Origin: Adineta ricciae
Taxonomy: Eukaryota; Rotifera; Eurotatoria; Adinetida; Adinetidae
Length of the DNA stretch: 64,000 bases
Direction: 5' to 3'
Assembly: GCA_905250025.1 (NCBI GenBank)
Contig: CAJNOJ010000245.1
Coordinates: 62,001 to 126,000 of the forward strand
The first letter of the stretch is position 1; each line of letters begins with the position of its first letter. This document shows, in pieces, positions 36,901 through 51,900 of this stretch. The position numbers and the translations under genes were made by a program. The notes under the pieces were generated by a model. It was given only the letters and a program-made list of their open reading frames with translations, made no database searches and was not told where the DNA came from.

Positions 36901-39900
36901 GTGTCTCACTTAATTGACTATACTCATATCATATCCATACTCTCAAATTTGATTTTGTACTAACCGCTCCATTGTCGTGTTCAACTGCTAACCATCGTTG
37001 ACAAATAAAATAGAACTCTTTCATTGTTTGTAAATCTCGTACGATGATATGCTTTAAAAACCATGAAGCAGCTGAACCTTGACCACTGTTATCGTGCCAG
37101 ATATGTATATATTCTAATGATCCCAATGATCTAAAGGAAAAAGTGTTAAATGAAAAAAATTCAGTTGGATTAGAACGAGATTATCTACTTGGGAGTAGTG
37201 ATAATAAAGGAATCGATTCCTCCACGCTGAAATATCTTTCGATGTGAACTGGAAAATGTTCGAATGCTTGTTTTATCATTTTTTCCAACCATCACAAAAT
37301 GAACCTTATTGATTACAATGAGAGATTTGACAAGAAAAACGTTTCGAGAAGAGAGATTTACTTTCGATTCAGTATTTGCATTTGCACGGAAACCAGTAAA
37401 AACAATGATTTGATAAGCATAACCATTCATTTCGGCTTTACTTGCTAAAATCGACACTTCCAACTAGAAATAAATTTCAAAATCGAACCATTGCACAAAT
37501 CTCAATTGATCTACCTGTTTAAGATCATATTTATCATGAGCTCGAGCATAAACAATTAATACGAAATAAATAAATAAAACGCTGGTGATTGTTACATAAA
37601 TCGTTTTATTTTGAGAGAAACTTGCATGAGCAAATACGTAACTCCAATCAATCGGTGACGGTAATAAATGTAAAGCACCAGCAAGTGTTTCAGCACGTGT
37701 TGAAAAACATTGGGTTTGAACGAGATTTGTCAATGAACCAACCTGAAACGGAATTAACATTCAAAAAGTATTCACTGAATTTTGAGAAATTTACAATTAA
37801 ACCATCGGATAGCCAATTGTTATTCGAATCGAGATAATAGCAACCGGATGTATACAGACGTAATTTGTAATTCGATGAAAAATTGAATGAATTGTTAAAA
37901 CTAATCATGGAAGGATTTGTTTGCATAGAAATATTCGAACAAAGTGCATCAATTTCCATGGAATTCAATTGCCGAAAACCAAATATAATCGATTGATGCG
38001 ATGATACATATTCATTATTGATAAAATATGTATAAAAACTATCATTCATCAAATCTAAAGAACAGAAAGTATCATTTCCAACAATAAATTTACTTTTCGC
38101 CATATTTACCTGATGGACAAAACAACGATCGTCCATCAAATCGATTTAATTGTGGTATATCATCAAATTTATAAATAAACATGTAAGCAAGTTGAATATC
38201 GATTGGATACATTTCGATATGCAAAGATATGCTCAAATTATTCATTCGCGTCAAATTCACATAATGCAAATTGAATGTTCGATTGAAGTTACTCATTGCT
38301 GTTACATTTTGTAAGATTATCGAAGAGAATTGTGCATTGACATCACGAGGAATGAGATATTCAATAGAATCATTCATTTTAGTAGATAAATGTATCTCAT
38401 TGTTATTTAAATCAATCACGGATAATGAAATTAACGTCGAGAGATTAGTATAGGTTGAAGGAGGAGAATTTCCTTTTGGTGCAAGTGGTAACATGATAGA
38501 CTAAAATGAAAATGATCGTGTTTAGTATATGGGTGAAAGAGTTGACTTACTCGAAGTAGAACGATATCTGCGGAATTTTCGATTAGATTTAAATTTGCTG
38601 GAAGTTTGATTCGAGCATTTCCGTTTAATAGAAGGAGCTTATTTGGAAGCGATTCGAATGATAATTTTTCTAATGAAAAGAACATTGATGTTGTGTTTAG
38701 AACTATTTTTTGTCCGATATTTAAATGTATTTCAAATGCAGCTGTTATGGAAGAAATTATCTCAGTCAATTGATGATTGATTGTATTAGCCTTTTCGATG
38801 AAATAGAAAAACAGAATAATTGACGAGATCTTTCTAAGCTGAATGTCGATTTCTTACTGTTTGCTTTTGATAATATCGATTTCTTCCTTGTTGAATCGTA
38901 TTCCAAGAATAATCATCTCCAATTGCAAACAATTCTACTCCGAATACGATAGTCTCGATGACCATAAAAGAGAAATCTTACTTAGATTTGACCAGACTGA
39001 TTCCAGATCAGTATCGTAGTCATCAGGAAGCATATTTGCTCGATTAAAATCAAGATCTAAGATAATTCCTCGGTCTTGTAAAGGTTCATTGATTGCCTTG
39101 GGAGAAAAAAAACGAAATATATCCGAATTATTCCCATCGTCTATTCTTACGGTGTAAACGTTAGCAGCACATTGTACAATCGATTGTGCAGCTTTTTGCA
39201 GCTCTTCGTATGAAATTTGATCAGCCATTGATTGTAAAGCGATTGATAATTGATAACATTTAGTTGATGCTAAGATCTACAAATGAATAATAAGTAGAGA
39301 AAGTATTGAAAGGGAAATTACCGAAGTTGTTCGAGTTAACTCGTTTGGTGCATTTGTTAGTTGTGATAGAGCGGATGATTGTAATGCAATACTATTCCAA
39401 GTTGTTATTGACAGATTTGTTATGTTTGTGATCAAATAATCGCGTACAACAGCATGTTGATTTAGATAATCAGTAAAGATTTTAAATGTTGATACGTTCA
39501 ACGTAGTTGAAGACTGAATTTAGTGATTTAGTGGAAAAGTTAAGTTAAGAAACAAACTTACGAGAAATTGATCAATTATATTTGAAAATGATACGGATAT
39601 ACTTGTGAAAGGAACTCCATCTAGAAATGAAATCATTTGCAATAGGAAACAAGTCCATTTTTATTACTTTTGACTGCATTCTCAGTTTGTTGTTCGCTCA
39701 TCTCATTCAAAAATTCTGATATTAGAGTTACAATTTGTGTCAAACTATTTGCATCTCCATTTGCCAAAAGCTGTGCTATCAAATTTCGGTTAGTCGATTT
39801 GGAATTTGAATGTTCAACAATATCGATAAACGTATTTATTTCGGTCCAATCAAGATAAACGATCACGGGTTGTAACTGTACTTGCGTTATCGCATTCAAT

Positions 39901-42900
39901 CCGTCTTTTATAGAGACAATGATATTTACAATGGATGTATTTGTAATACTCGATGGTAATCGAACTTGAAAACTTGGTGTGTTAGTGAAACCAAGCATAA
40001 TTTGTTTTGTAGAATCAGTTGTGTAGGCTAGAAAGTAAGAAAATATGGAGTTGAAATGATTGAGTGAAGAGAGATATTCACCGTAGAATGAATAATCTTT
40101 GATACCGTTTTCGTCGAACCAATTTGAACAAGTAATTTGGAATAAAGTTATTGTTGTTCCGTTTGGAGGATTGATTGAGCAAGAACCAGATCGTGGTGGT
40201 TGATTCATAACAAAATCTAAGGCACCTAAACTTGGCTTATTGTTGAATGTATAAACAACTTCAAAACGCCAATAAGATCCATTCGTATATTGAGAAAATA
40301 GATGATTTGGTACTGTTAAATTTCTCGTATTCGTTCCTTGAAAAACGATCGGATAGGAGATTATATTAACTTAGAAAAGTATTTACCAAACAATTGACTA
40401 TTATTGAAAAATAAACTCAGTCGGACCCATGTGACGATATTCGTCGAAAAATTGATCGATCCTTGATAAATATTCCATGCTATGTTTGTTAACAGGGTAC
40501 AATTTCCAATACAAACAGAGAATAGCGCTATTTGCGTGGTGGGATTGATATATTGATATTGAAGACTTGCTGAACACATCGTTTGAATAACACAGCTGAA
40601 ACACAAACCATTGTTTGTTATTGTTTGATGAAAATTAACTTACGCGACCGCAATCATCGGAAGTTTAACGTTTTCCACATTGACTGATACATAACCATTG
40701 GCTTGTACATGAGAATTTTCATGATGAACCATATTCACAAGAAATCGATATGTTCTATTACTAAGAAGTGAACCAGCAAATATAATCACTGCTGATTGTG
40801 GAACATCCAAAGAACTGTAACTCCATCCTCTACTGTTATCTAAATGAAAAAGTATATTTATAGACTTGTAAACGATGTATTCGTAGTACGTACTTGATTT
40901 ATTTAAAAAACATGGATGATTTGGCTCTTCAAATGAAATTAATGCGCCATCAATGATCATATTATCCGTATCATCTGTTTGACAATAGTATGTGTAGTTC
41001 CAATTCTATTAGTAGAACATAATAAGAATGTTCCGATTTAAATTAGAAATATTTACAGTTGCATCAAATATATCTGAATCTGGATTGATTGAATATTTTC
41101 CTGGATCTAAGATTAAATCATTTTCATAACTACTGGTTATCACAGAAGTACCATATTGAACGAGATTGACAATAATAGTTGCTGGAATGATTGCAATGTA
41201 TACGGATGACGAAGCGATTATTGTTGCCGTTGAATTTATCATTGTTAAAACTAATTTCAATCGATAAACGCCATAGGGAAGAGTTCGCGCAGGAATCAAA
41301 ATTTGATTTGTTGTTATATTTAATAAATAATTGATATTAACTTGAAATTCACATGATGAAGTACAATTAGTTACAATCCATTGTTTAAAATATGAATGTA
41401 ACGGTGTACAATTATTATTAATGATGTGATTGATCAGAATGTTATCACTTCGGCGATATTGCGCTGGTGTCAAGAGTGACGTATTGTTTGGAAGGAATGA
41501 TATCATTGACGAAAAACATTCTAGATATTTATCTTTAAAATACTTATCACAATTATAGGTTGGATAATTACCCGGTATGATTGACGAAATATTTTCGAGC
41601 TCTGAAATTGTTGTAGATGGTTGAACAGTATCTAATGATGTCGTCATAGTATACTGTTGAGTACCTGTCGATACTTCTAATGTTGTAGAAAATGTGAAAT
41701 ATCAACGATTTGTTCATTCTGCAGTACAAACCTTCGATTGATGTTTGTACTGTTGTAGTTGTATTATTGATGTTTATGGTTGACCTTTTGTCTGTGGAAG
41801 TTTCTGAATATTGTACTGTGGAGAAGAAGCCTAGGTAATTTAAGGTTTTTTTCAAAAAGAAATTTTCAATTATGTGCAATACAAACCTTCAGTACTCTTA
41901 TCAGTATTGATCGTAAAATGCTCATCCGTAGAGAAGTAATTTTCATCGGTTGTAGAAGTTTCTATCGCACTAAACGTCGAATGCTCTAAAAAGAATTAGT
42001 GCTGTAAAGAATGCCAGACTTCGGTCAAATTTGAACTCCGAAATACACACCTTCAGTTGTGTAATTCAGGTTTATAGTTGAAATTTCATCGTTAGTAGTT
42101 TCTACCGTGCTTAGTATTGTCACTTCTGTGTACTGTGTAGTATCCATGAATGTTGATTGCATCGTGGAGAAGTGATCTAAAGAATGTAAGCTTGTCACGA
42201 GTTTTTTTGTATATGTATAATAAAGACCTTCTGTTGAAGCTTGTAACTCTTCAGTTGTATCTTCGTCATATTCAACGGAACTTACGTCTGTAGAAAAAGA
42301 ATCTCCTTCAGTTGTAGAGGAAAGTTGCATCGACTCTAGTGTAGTAATTTCATTGCCAACAAACGAACTGGTTTCGGAAATAGGATCAGTAGAATATGTA
42401 GATGTTTCTGCATAAGTTGTGACGACCTCATTTGTCGTTGTTTGATCTAAATGAAATACGTACTTAAACAGATTTTGTAATAAATAATTGAACTTACTAC
42501 AATTGTTATAAATCAAAGTGAATTTTTGAATTCTCATATTACCATCATCGGTAACATAGATATTACCAAAATGATCAAATGCAAACCAAGATGGATAATA
42601 CAGTTGATCTGATGCTTGTCCATGTGTACCAGTGCATCCTAATAGACATCCAAAACCATCCGGTCCAGATTTTACGATCCGATGGCCACCCCAATCAACA
42701 ATAAAAAGATAATTATTACTATCAACAATAACGTCTGTTGGACCTGTGAGTTGGATCGTACTTGGCGCACCTGTTCCTGCTAATGTTATTCCATCCAGTT
42801 GTCCATAACGAAATTCTTGAATACGATTGTTTGACCAATCAGCTACATATAAATTCAAACTTTTGTCAACAAAGATGCCTTTTGGTAGACAAAGTGTATT

Positions 42901-45752
42901 TGGTGCAGATCCTGCAGTTGCATTACCGGCGACGACAATCCATGCAGATGAAGAATTTGCATCGTTAAGTGAGATTTTTATTACTTGATGAGTATCGAAC
43001 ATGGAACAGTAAAGATAGTTATTTAGAGAAATGAAAATTGCTGTACATGATTGAAAAGCAACAGCATCTATCTTGCTTTCAGTAGCATTCATCGTCCACC
43101 GAGTAATATTACCATCAAAAATATTACTAGTATAAATATCACCATTTATAGTTACGAAAATATTTAGCATTCCTGTGGAATTAGAAGAAATTGTTCTTGT
43201 ACTATTCGCATCACCATTATACCATATTCGAATTGCATTGATATTTCTCATTACCAGGTAAATAGAATCGTTGATATCAACGAAAATTCCACCAAGTTCT
43301 GAGCTAATCGTGCTGTTATCAGCAAATGTTGTGCCATTGGAATTCCACAATGCACCCGAGCAAAATTGTGGTTGATTAAATGACATTTCTATATAATAAA
43401 AACGAATTATAGTACAACTACAAGAAAAAGAATTCACTACAAACCAAACACATCTACAGTCGGTATTGTAAACGTTGCTAGCGTCGACGATGGATCTATA
43501 AATTAAAAATTTTAAGATAAACAATCGATTATTTTCAAGAAGAATTTGTCAATCAGCACCTGCTTGAATAGTGGTAATCATGTCAGAAGATGAAATTGAA
43601 GTGTCGAAAAGAGCATCTATGGAGAAAACAAAATACGAAGATTGATTCAATCAAATTCTTAGAAAAAGAAAAGATTTGTTTGCTTTCATAAAACTCACCG
43701 CACGAATTATTTAAAAACAGAAATTTCTGAACCCGACGATTGCCATTATCCAAAACGTATATATTACCATAACTGTCAAAACTTATGCTTCGAGGATATG
43801 CTAAAGTATCTGCAGTCGATCCAATTGTACCAGTACATCCAACGATGCATCGAAAACCGTGTGGTCCAGATGCGACAACACGAGCTGTATACCATTCAAC
43901 GATGAAAAGATAACCATCGCCATCGAGAACAACTGCTATTGGACCAGCAAGTGAAACTGTTCCTGGAGCTCCATTGCCTGCCACTGTTGTTGCTTCCAAT
44001 TGTCTCGATGGAAACCTTTGTACTCTATTATTTCCCCAATCGGCTACGTATAAATATAAATCCTTGTCCACAAAAATCCCATTTGGCATATTAAGGCTAT
44101 TCGATTCTGATCCTACTGTTCCGTTACCAGCGACAATCATTGATTTGTTTGAGTTGTCGTCTAATAACTTTGCCAAAACTAAATGCTGGATATCCATAGA
44201 ACAATAGATAGTATTATTGACATCAATGAAAAGTCCCATACATTGCCCTAGAACATTAAATACTGATTTACCCTCAGTTGCATTTAAAGTCCATTTATCA
44301 ACTTGACCATTATCTCCATTATCGACATAAATATCACCATTGGCTGTAACAAAAGTAGTAGCCGGTGAATCGAGGTTACCAGAAACTACTCTTGTGACAT
44401 TATCGCTTCCTGCTGGCCATACTTGAACAACATTCATGTCTAATACTGTTATATAAACTGTATCATCAATGTCCACAAATACATGATGTGGACGTGTGCC
44501 AATTACACCACAAGAAGCAAACGTTGTTGCATTTGGATCCCACGCTGCTTTAGAACAAAATTTTGGCTCGTGGAACGAAATAGCTAGATTGATAAAACAC
44601 ACAATAAGTCATTGCAAATCACGTATCACTTATATCATGATATGAACAAAAGATTAGATATTTTAGCATTCTATTCTACGAGTGGTCGATCCGACAAAAT
44701 TACCATGGTATAGTTTTTTATCGAACTAATATGATTATACAGTGTTGCAAACACTTCGACAACATGAAGGTCTACTCAATTAGATCAAATCATCCGTAGT
44801 ACGTAGCAGATGAATATTGTTAATTTCAATCAAACGGTATAGAACACAGTACATAATTTTTTGTCATAATCTGGTAAAAGTATGAGGTCTACACTTATAA
44901 ATATTTCTTCTAATTGTCATATCTATATGAGTATAAGCATATAAAGAAACCTTTTGTTACGACTAGTATATGTCTTCTCAGTGCATATTTTACGTTTCGC
45001 TAACACAAACTTAACACTTAAGCTGCACTCACAAATATCTTCATCTAGCGAATATTTTTAAGAACACGCTAGCCTGTAAACACCGACTCTCCAAGTGCAA
45101 CAATCAAAAGAAGTAATTATGTTTTAGACCTGCCGCTAATTTTATCGCGTTATAATGAGTTCATATGCAAACAGTAATAAAAGAAAACTAATTATTTCTT
45201 TATTCAGCATATTCGAGATAAACGTTATTCAAGCATTGAATTGTACTTCTAAGTGTTTTTCAGTTACTGATTTGATCTATATTATTCTATTGTGTCCTTA
45301 GAATACATAAAGTAAACAGGAAAATACACCTTATACCACGATGTTCAACATCATATGCATCGATTCCACATAGGAATTAATCTTCTCAGTCTTTCCCATT
45401 CTTTCTTCTATGAATCGTCAGAGAAAATAGAATCATTTTTATATGATTATCATACTATAACATAGTTCACAATAATAGCGTACACCTACAATGACGATAC
45501 AGTAATCCATCCAACAGAATACAATTTGAATGGATATTCAAAACAGCAATAATCATTTAAGAAGAAGAGAAAAACAGATGATAATCTGTAGTACTCTCAC
45601 AAGATGTATTTTATCTTATCCCAGTCAATGGATAAAGTTGTATAGTCTTGTATTCTTTCAGCTAAGATTAACTTACCTTCCATAGAATTTCCATTTATGA
45701 AGTAAAATAACCAGATGATATAAGAGACTCGGATCATGATTGATGTAAACAT
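34000..45752 (-). CDS. Polycystin-1-like protein with two N-terminal NHL propellers, 32 exons
   Basis: Thirty-two exons join without a break to about 2971 residues. In coding order they start 45677-45752, 43699-44583, 43560-43616, 43445-43495, 42498-43388 and end 35682-35927, 35455-35626, 34000-35393. Order: signal peptide (1-25); NHL propeller 1 (26-320; LYVADWGNNRVQRF, NIYVLDNGNRRVQKF); NHL propeller 2 (357-653; LYVADWSNNRIQEF); Ser/Thr-rich stalk (654-834); REJ-type region (about 850-1800; NQPPRSGSCSINPPNGTT, DDYSWNTIQQGRNR); GPS (about 1910-1960; SGCYYLDSNNNWLSDG, TQCFSTRAE); first span; PLAT (about 2011-2138; YIHIWHDNSGQGSAASWF); further spans with DRHLWFSIFSR; polycystin TOP domain (LWLENSFVENIRAQQW, GDAPRN); C-terminal six-span channel region. 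Predicted surface receptor-channel, probably self-cleaved at the GPS. Confidence 0.9.
44584..45676 (-). other. First intron of the polycystin-like gene (about 1.1 kb)
   Basis: It separates the signal-peptide exon from the first NHL exon and is twenty times longer than the other introns of this gene. No frame or repeat in it was recognised. It may hold regulatory sequence. Confidence 0.6.
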
Positions 45753-46318
45753 GCGATTGACACTATATTTCTATCGACAACAAATAACCAACATATGAAA
45801 AATGATTGTCTGCCAATTGCATATAGAGTAAACGGAAAAATGAATAGTAGGAAAATATTATTTCATTTTATTTTCAAGATGCATACTAGAATACAATGAC
45901 GTAAAGTCGCTCCGTGAGTAAACTATGAGAAAATTGAAAACATATTCAAGCGGAATATTTTGCAAATGAGAAAAAAAAGCATTGTCATTGTCTAATAAGA
46001 TGTTTTCAACGGTGGTTTTATGGTACCCTTATCCTCAGATACCTTCGCTATACCGATAACTAATGACATGATAGTGTTTGTGAAATTAGTGAAGATTTTT
46101 AGCGATATCGTAAAAGAATTTCAAATGACTTTTTCAACTCGCTAAACTTATGTAAAATCTTTTCTTTGATGAAACGGTCATTATTGTCTTTGTTGAAAAA
46201 AATTTTCATATTTTTTAAGATTTCATCCGAAATATTCAACGAAAGTTTTCTTTTATTTATTCCGTTTTTCGAGATTAAAAAGAGACCTGTTCATAGAGAT
46301 TATTCTGTTGAATATCTT
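45753..46318. other. Intergenic, no gene seen
   Basis: 5' flank of the polycystin-like gene and 3' flank of the claudin-like fragment. Nothing recognisable. Confidence 0.5.
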
Positions 46319-46645
46319 TCATTGGATCATCATGCTTTGAATAGCGTCGGCTATATTAAGTATAACTGGAAGAATCGATAAGATACATGATGCACCTATT
46401 CTTCCTCCATTTTCGTCCTTCGTTTCTACAATAAGACCGATTCCAACGGCAACAGCAATGATTTCACTGATAAGACTAATAGAACATAGTGTAATAAGCG
46501 CACCTGTTGCTATGTATTTATCGGGGATTCTAATTGGAGTGTCGACACAGACTGTTATTCCAACTTTTGATACGCATATTTTCCACAAACCAGTTTTGAC
46601 TGAAATTGGTACCCTAAACATAAAAGCTGCAAATCTTTTGATTTG
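46319..46645 (-). pseudogene. Claudin/PMP22-like fragment
   Basis: After an acceptor-like TTGCAG the frame reads VKTGLWKICVSK, the GLW..C signature of the first extracellular loop of claudin-like four-span proteins. Two hydrophobic spans follow (ALITLCSISLISEIIAVAVG and ASCILSILPVILNIADAI). It then stops, so span 4 and the cytoplasmic tail are missing. No exon with the first span was found in the 500 bases upstream. It is either a broken copy or part of a gene whose other exons I did not recognise. Confidence 0.4.
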
Positions 46646-48936
46646 GTTTCTTCAATGGTGTTCGTCAAATAAATTCCTAGTGAATGTGTTCTGTTTCAAT
46701 GCGAATACTGATTCGAGAGCGAATAACGATTGAACTCATCGAAATACTGCTTCATTTCGTTTACTGTTTGAATGTATCATATTGACATACCAATATCCTG
46801 GATATCTTTTTAAAGACCGACAACTGTATATCCAGAAACCAGAGGAATTTGCTCGATACCAAGCGGGTAACGAGCTTGGTCTGAATGCAATGTCTTCAAG
46901 AGCAAGGGAGAAAATTGCCTCATGTGGCGTTTTTTCGAAGGGTGACAACCTAAGTGGAGAAGATCTTGACTGGTCCGGAAGTTCAAGCTGTTAAAGATGA
47001 GAAGACGCTTCATCAATCGGTCGAGCCTTCTGAAGCACCCTCATTTTGTGCTATGGCTAGTGATCGGACCTGCTCCAGCACTCTCACGTTCTGTTTTATC
47101 TACTGACCGGACGTTCCGTGGTACCCTGATCATCAAGATGGTTGAGAAGGATGTAGTGAATATTTCTGGTACCGAGGTGTTCGATCAAATTCATTCAAAT
47201 TCCTCACCTGTGGTATGATATAATTTGGGTATCGGGTAACGAGATCGGCTGACAAAGTCAATTTAGTTATCCTAATAGGTATCAAAGCGTTCGGCTCTGA
47301 ATACCCAGCACATTGATATTATGACAGCTAAGTAATATGGTAAACTACTTGCAGTTATATGCAAAACAGAAACGATAACCATCGTCATACATGTTCTGTA
47401 CATCGCTCCTCGTTTTTCAAAAGTCATTTTGTCTGCAAGAAGATTTTCAAGCTAAATATATGAAATATTCTAACAGTGTCAAGAATCTACTTATGAAAGA
47501 AGATGTTAAGCCTTTTGATCATCGAAGAGTTTCAGTAGAAGGAAGTGAAAGTGTATCGAACGTTGTCTAGATGAATAACAGAGGAAGGAAAAAGGAAATA
47601 GAATCTCCAAAACGTCTCAAAAATAACTTAACAAAACAAAAACTACGGGATTGAAAAATTCCTTTCATTCAGTTTTAAGTAAGAAAAGATTCAAGAAAAA
47701 AGCTATAATTTTTCGCAATAGATGAAGTGGCTGAAATTGTTTGATATCTTGGATGCCTTGGTTTCTCTCTCGTAGGAGTGTACCGAGACTAAAGTATACA
47801 AAGGGACAACCATGGACATTGAGGACTCACAGAATAGAATGGAAGACGAGGAACGTTGGAAAATGTGTTCTATTTTATATTATGAAAAAAATATAAATTT
47901 GAGGTGAAACAAGTGATAGCACGTTCGAACAATCTTGTTAGAATATCTTTCTATCAAATAAAACTCTATTCGCTACACTTTGTGAGGAGAAAAAATAATG
48001 TTCAAGTTGGATGAGAAATCAAAGGAATATATAGCTTTGTTTTGGTTAACTCATTTCCAGAGCACCCGGTGGATTGTTAAAATAATAATAAAAAGAAAAG
48101 AAAGAAAATCTTATGAGACTTCTTGTTTCCAAATGAAATGTTGATAAACATCAGTTAAATAGAAACATGGTATTGGCGAAGTATAAACTATTTCTCTCAA
48201 TGTTTTTAAGAAACAGATCTTCAAGTGCTTTTCTTTAATTATTACATACAACTGAAGAGATACTTAGAGAGAAATTAGTATTGTTCGAGCCAAATGTTGA
48301 ATTCAGTTATTCAACCGCCAAAGTATTTCAAGCACATAGTCAGTCATACAACTGGTCAGACACACTTCTCAAGTTATTTAATCATATCATCCTATCGTGA
48401 ATAGAATCAAGAAGTCATTTAAACTAACTTTTACCGGCAACACTGGTAACCCTGGCTAGCCCTTTTGCACCCTCAACGTGGACAGACGAGATACAAGATC
48501 ATCGATTAGTGCAGTACTTTATTTTTCGCCGGTAATATATCTGCTCATTTTTTGCTTTTTCTTTAATCGGATAGTCTATCGTAAAAGCACTACCTAAGCA
48601 TAATCTTTACTGACTTTTTGAATGACGTTGACTAGGAAAATCAGTTCTCGATTATCAATATCGTGATGTTCAACGACATTAGTATTAATAAATTCTTTAA
48701 CGATTTCGAGTATTGATTTCGTTGAAAACTTGTATCGGTAAAGGGTGTGTTCTCCTTATCCTGATTATACTCATTAATACTAGTGTGATATTTTTATAAC
48801 TTTTTCTTTTTCTTCTTTCAGACTACATCAACATCAGAAAATCGTTTTAAAAATGTCAAAACCAAATTCTCTCTATAAGTATTTCATCAAAAGAAAATAT
48901 TAACAATCAATCAAACACTTTTAGAAATCAAGCCGA
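46646..48936. other. Region without a recognised gene
   Basis: 46780-47220 is richer in GC than its surroundings and has open frames of about 70 codons on both strands, but no domain was recognised. It may be a relic of a repeat or gene. 47220-48936 is ordinary AT-rich DNA. Confidence 0.4.
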
Positions 48937-51900
48937 CTATTCAGCTGTTAAAAACAGATCCTCGATGACACTTATGATATTTCGTGCTGTAGAAAAGTTT
49001 TGTCTGCCTTCTCGCGGTGAAAAATCTGGATAAAATACTGGTGGCGGTGGTATTGGTTGTTCTATTGACGATTGCGTTTCCGTAATCCTTTGTTCCTGTT
49101 GCCATGCTAATATTTCTGATATTGGTCGAGCACAATGTTCTCTTTTATCAGCTGCTGGAAATTTTAAATCTGCTAATTTCTGTAATCTTAAAATTTGCAC
49201 TGCTTGATCAATTTCTTTGTTCCTACGAATTTCATTCGGCGATAATGAATGTAAATCACTTAGAATTTCCTGTAATTTATGTCGCTGTTTTGCTTTATTT
49301 GTGCAACTACACCAAGGAAAAGAACTCCAAAATTTACTGTCAATATATTCATGCAATGATTGAATTAGTAAATAGAACCAAGCATTGGCATCTGTCCCGT
49401 GATCACTTGTAATATTATTTTCTCTGGCGATCATATTAGCTAGTTGATTTATTAATTGTTTCGATGATTGAAATTCTCGAGTCCCACGGTCATATTCACG
49501 TTCAATAATCGACATAGCAAGGCCAACTAAAATTTGATTAAAAGTAAATCGATGTGTAACCGTGGTGAATATGCAACTTGATAATTCGCGTTTTTCAGCC
49601 ATTATTGCATAAGATTTTGCAAATCCTTGATAAAATAATATCGCACATATTAATCTACCAAATTGCGAACTTAAATTAATTTCACGTTGAATTATATTTT
49701 GAACTTGTGATTGGTTGTCCATATCATTTATACTAGCAGAAACAACTCTACTCTGTTGAGTTGTATTCGATTGAGCTTGTAATGTGAATGGTAAGTGAGA
49801 ATTGACTAGCCAAGGATCATAACTAGGAACCAGAATTACTCGATTACCGACTTGAGAATTCAAAGTGGATTTAAATACATATTTATTACCATAAACAATG
49901 GTCATACAATTTGCAGAACCTTCATTTATTGTATCATAGACTGTTTGATATAAAAATTGATGATCGTCTTTTTTTTCATGATTTTTTCTAATTTCATTAG
50001 CCTTCTCATTTAATTCATCTGCACTAGGCCATCCGAATCCAATAGTAGACCACAGATGATTTGTAGCTTCAGATTTAGCTTTCTCTTTATCGTTAATAAA
50101 GTGTAGACTATTGTAATCGAATAATGCAAAATCAAATTCATCCGTTAGAAAGGGGCCAATACAAATAAAACCGGCATTTTCAGAAGAATTTATATGTTGT
50201 AATAGTAATTGAGATTTTATGGTTTTGAAAGTTGATCGAGGATTTGAATAAATAAAAATAATCAAATCTGTTGTATTCAACCATTGTGTTTCGGGACTAT
50301 GGAATGCGCCATATCGTTCGACATCCCACGTTTGACTTGAATATTTAAATAATTGAAATAATTTTCGATATGCAAGAAATTCAGCTCGATTAACTAGAGA
50401 ATTTGTAACCAATAGTACATCGGTATGAATATTTGATTTAAACGTTGGCACAACTCGAATGCTATTTCTATGTTGTTCAATCTGCATATCACGCAATAAT
50501 AAATCAAGATTCCAAAATAAACTTTCGTAAAGTTGATCAAAAGCATTGTCATCTAACATAATTTCAAAACTAATATGTTTTGTTGATTGAGGTAGGATTT
50601 CTTCATTCATTTTATAGTGACCACAACCATTGGGCGTTATTTGATAAGTATGTTCTCCATTCATAGGTAAAATTTTCAATAAAGGATGAGTAGTTAGTAT
50701 AAATTCTATTGAACCAGCCGAATCCAAACATGTACCGTAGGATCGTGTAGATATATTAGTAAAACGAACTGTTACGATGGCTCGTTCATTGGGACCTAGA
50801 AAGGTTGGAATTTCAATATTTTTAATCTGAATTGGATATTGGCACATTAACGAAGTTGAAAATTCGCTGCCAGAAAACAAACGATTTAATAGATTAATAT
50901 TTGATGTTATTTTTACAGGATGATTGTACGGTTGATTGATTGAAGGAGTGGATGCGGCATTTAGATGGCATTTAAATCGATGATGATCAACTAAAAGTTC
51001 GTTGATATAAGCACCTGGTAAGACACTTACGTCTTCTATATTACTAGAAATATATTCTGTAGATGGAAATGATAATATGGATCCACTGGGCAACGTCATA
51101 GCACCGTTATTTGTCCATTCAATATTTGTAATAAAAAAATCTGAATTGGGCTCATAGATTCCATCGTTATTTTCGTCTGTAATAGTATAAGAACAAATAC
51201 TAGCATGGTACTTATCAGGACCAGTTTCAATTATGTTATCATCTGCATCGACCACAGCATATTGAATTGAACCATTGCTTGCAGTACAACCATCGTGACC
51301 ATGGCGACCATGATTACCTGAGTGACCATCGCTTCCATTAGAACCATTAGTACCAGGCATACCGTCACGTCCGTTGGAGCCATTTGGTCCACCTCTACCA
51401 CCCCATCCACCCTTACCACCGCTCCCACCAGCTCCACCCTTACCATAGTGGCCACCACTTCCATAGTGACCGCCTTTACCATTTAGTCCTGCTCGACAAT
51501 TCAATTCAATTAGCATCAATAATCTAGCATCCAAACTTCGAACTTGGACATGACCGCCAGCACCTGCATTTCCTCCATTTCCGCCAGATCCGCCATTGCC
51601 TCCATTACCTCCGCGCCCTCCTCTTCCTCCATCTCCACCACGACCTCCATTTCCACCAGAAGCACCTTCACCCCTACCATTATGCCCAGCTATACCAGAA
51701 TAACCAGAGCCACCCCGTCCACCACTACCTCCATTCCCACCGCCTCCTCCATGTCCTCCGTCCCCTCCATTGCCTCCTGCAGCTTGTACAAGAATGACCC
51801 CCCTCGAATTAGCTAATTGAAAATTATGATTAACGTCACTAAGATGTTGGACACCATTCCGATCAAAGTTAGCATAATGCTCAGACGAACTGTTTAATGT

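Noticed and set aside
38055-38109. Apparent read-through after FCPSG in the polycystin gene
   Set aside because: The 55-base segment has GT..AG ends, and its removal restores the family sequence (CPS joined to DLMNDSFYTYF), so it is an intron.
46782-47218. Two adjacent plus-strand frames of about 70 codons as a gene
   Set aside because: No domain, no phase-matched splice between them, and overlapping frames on the other strand of similar length.
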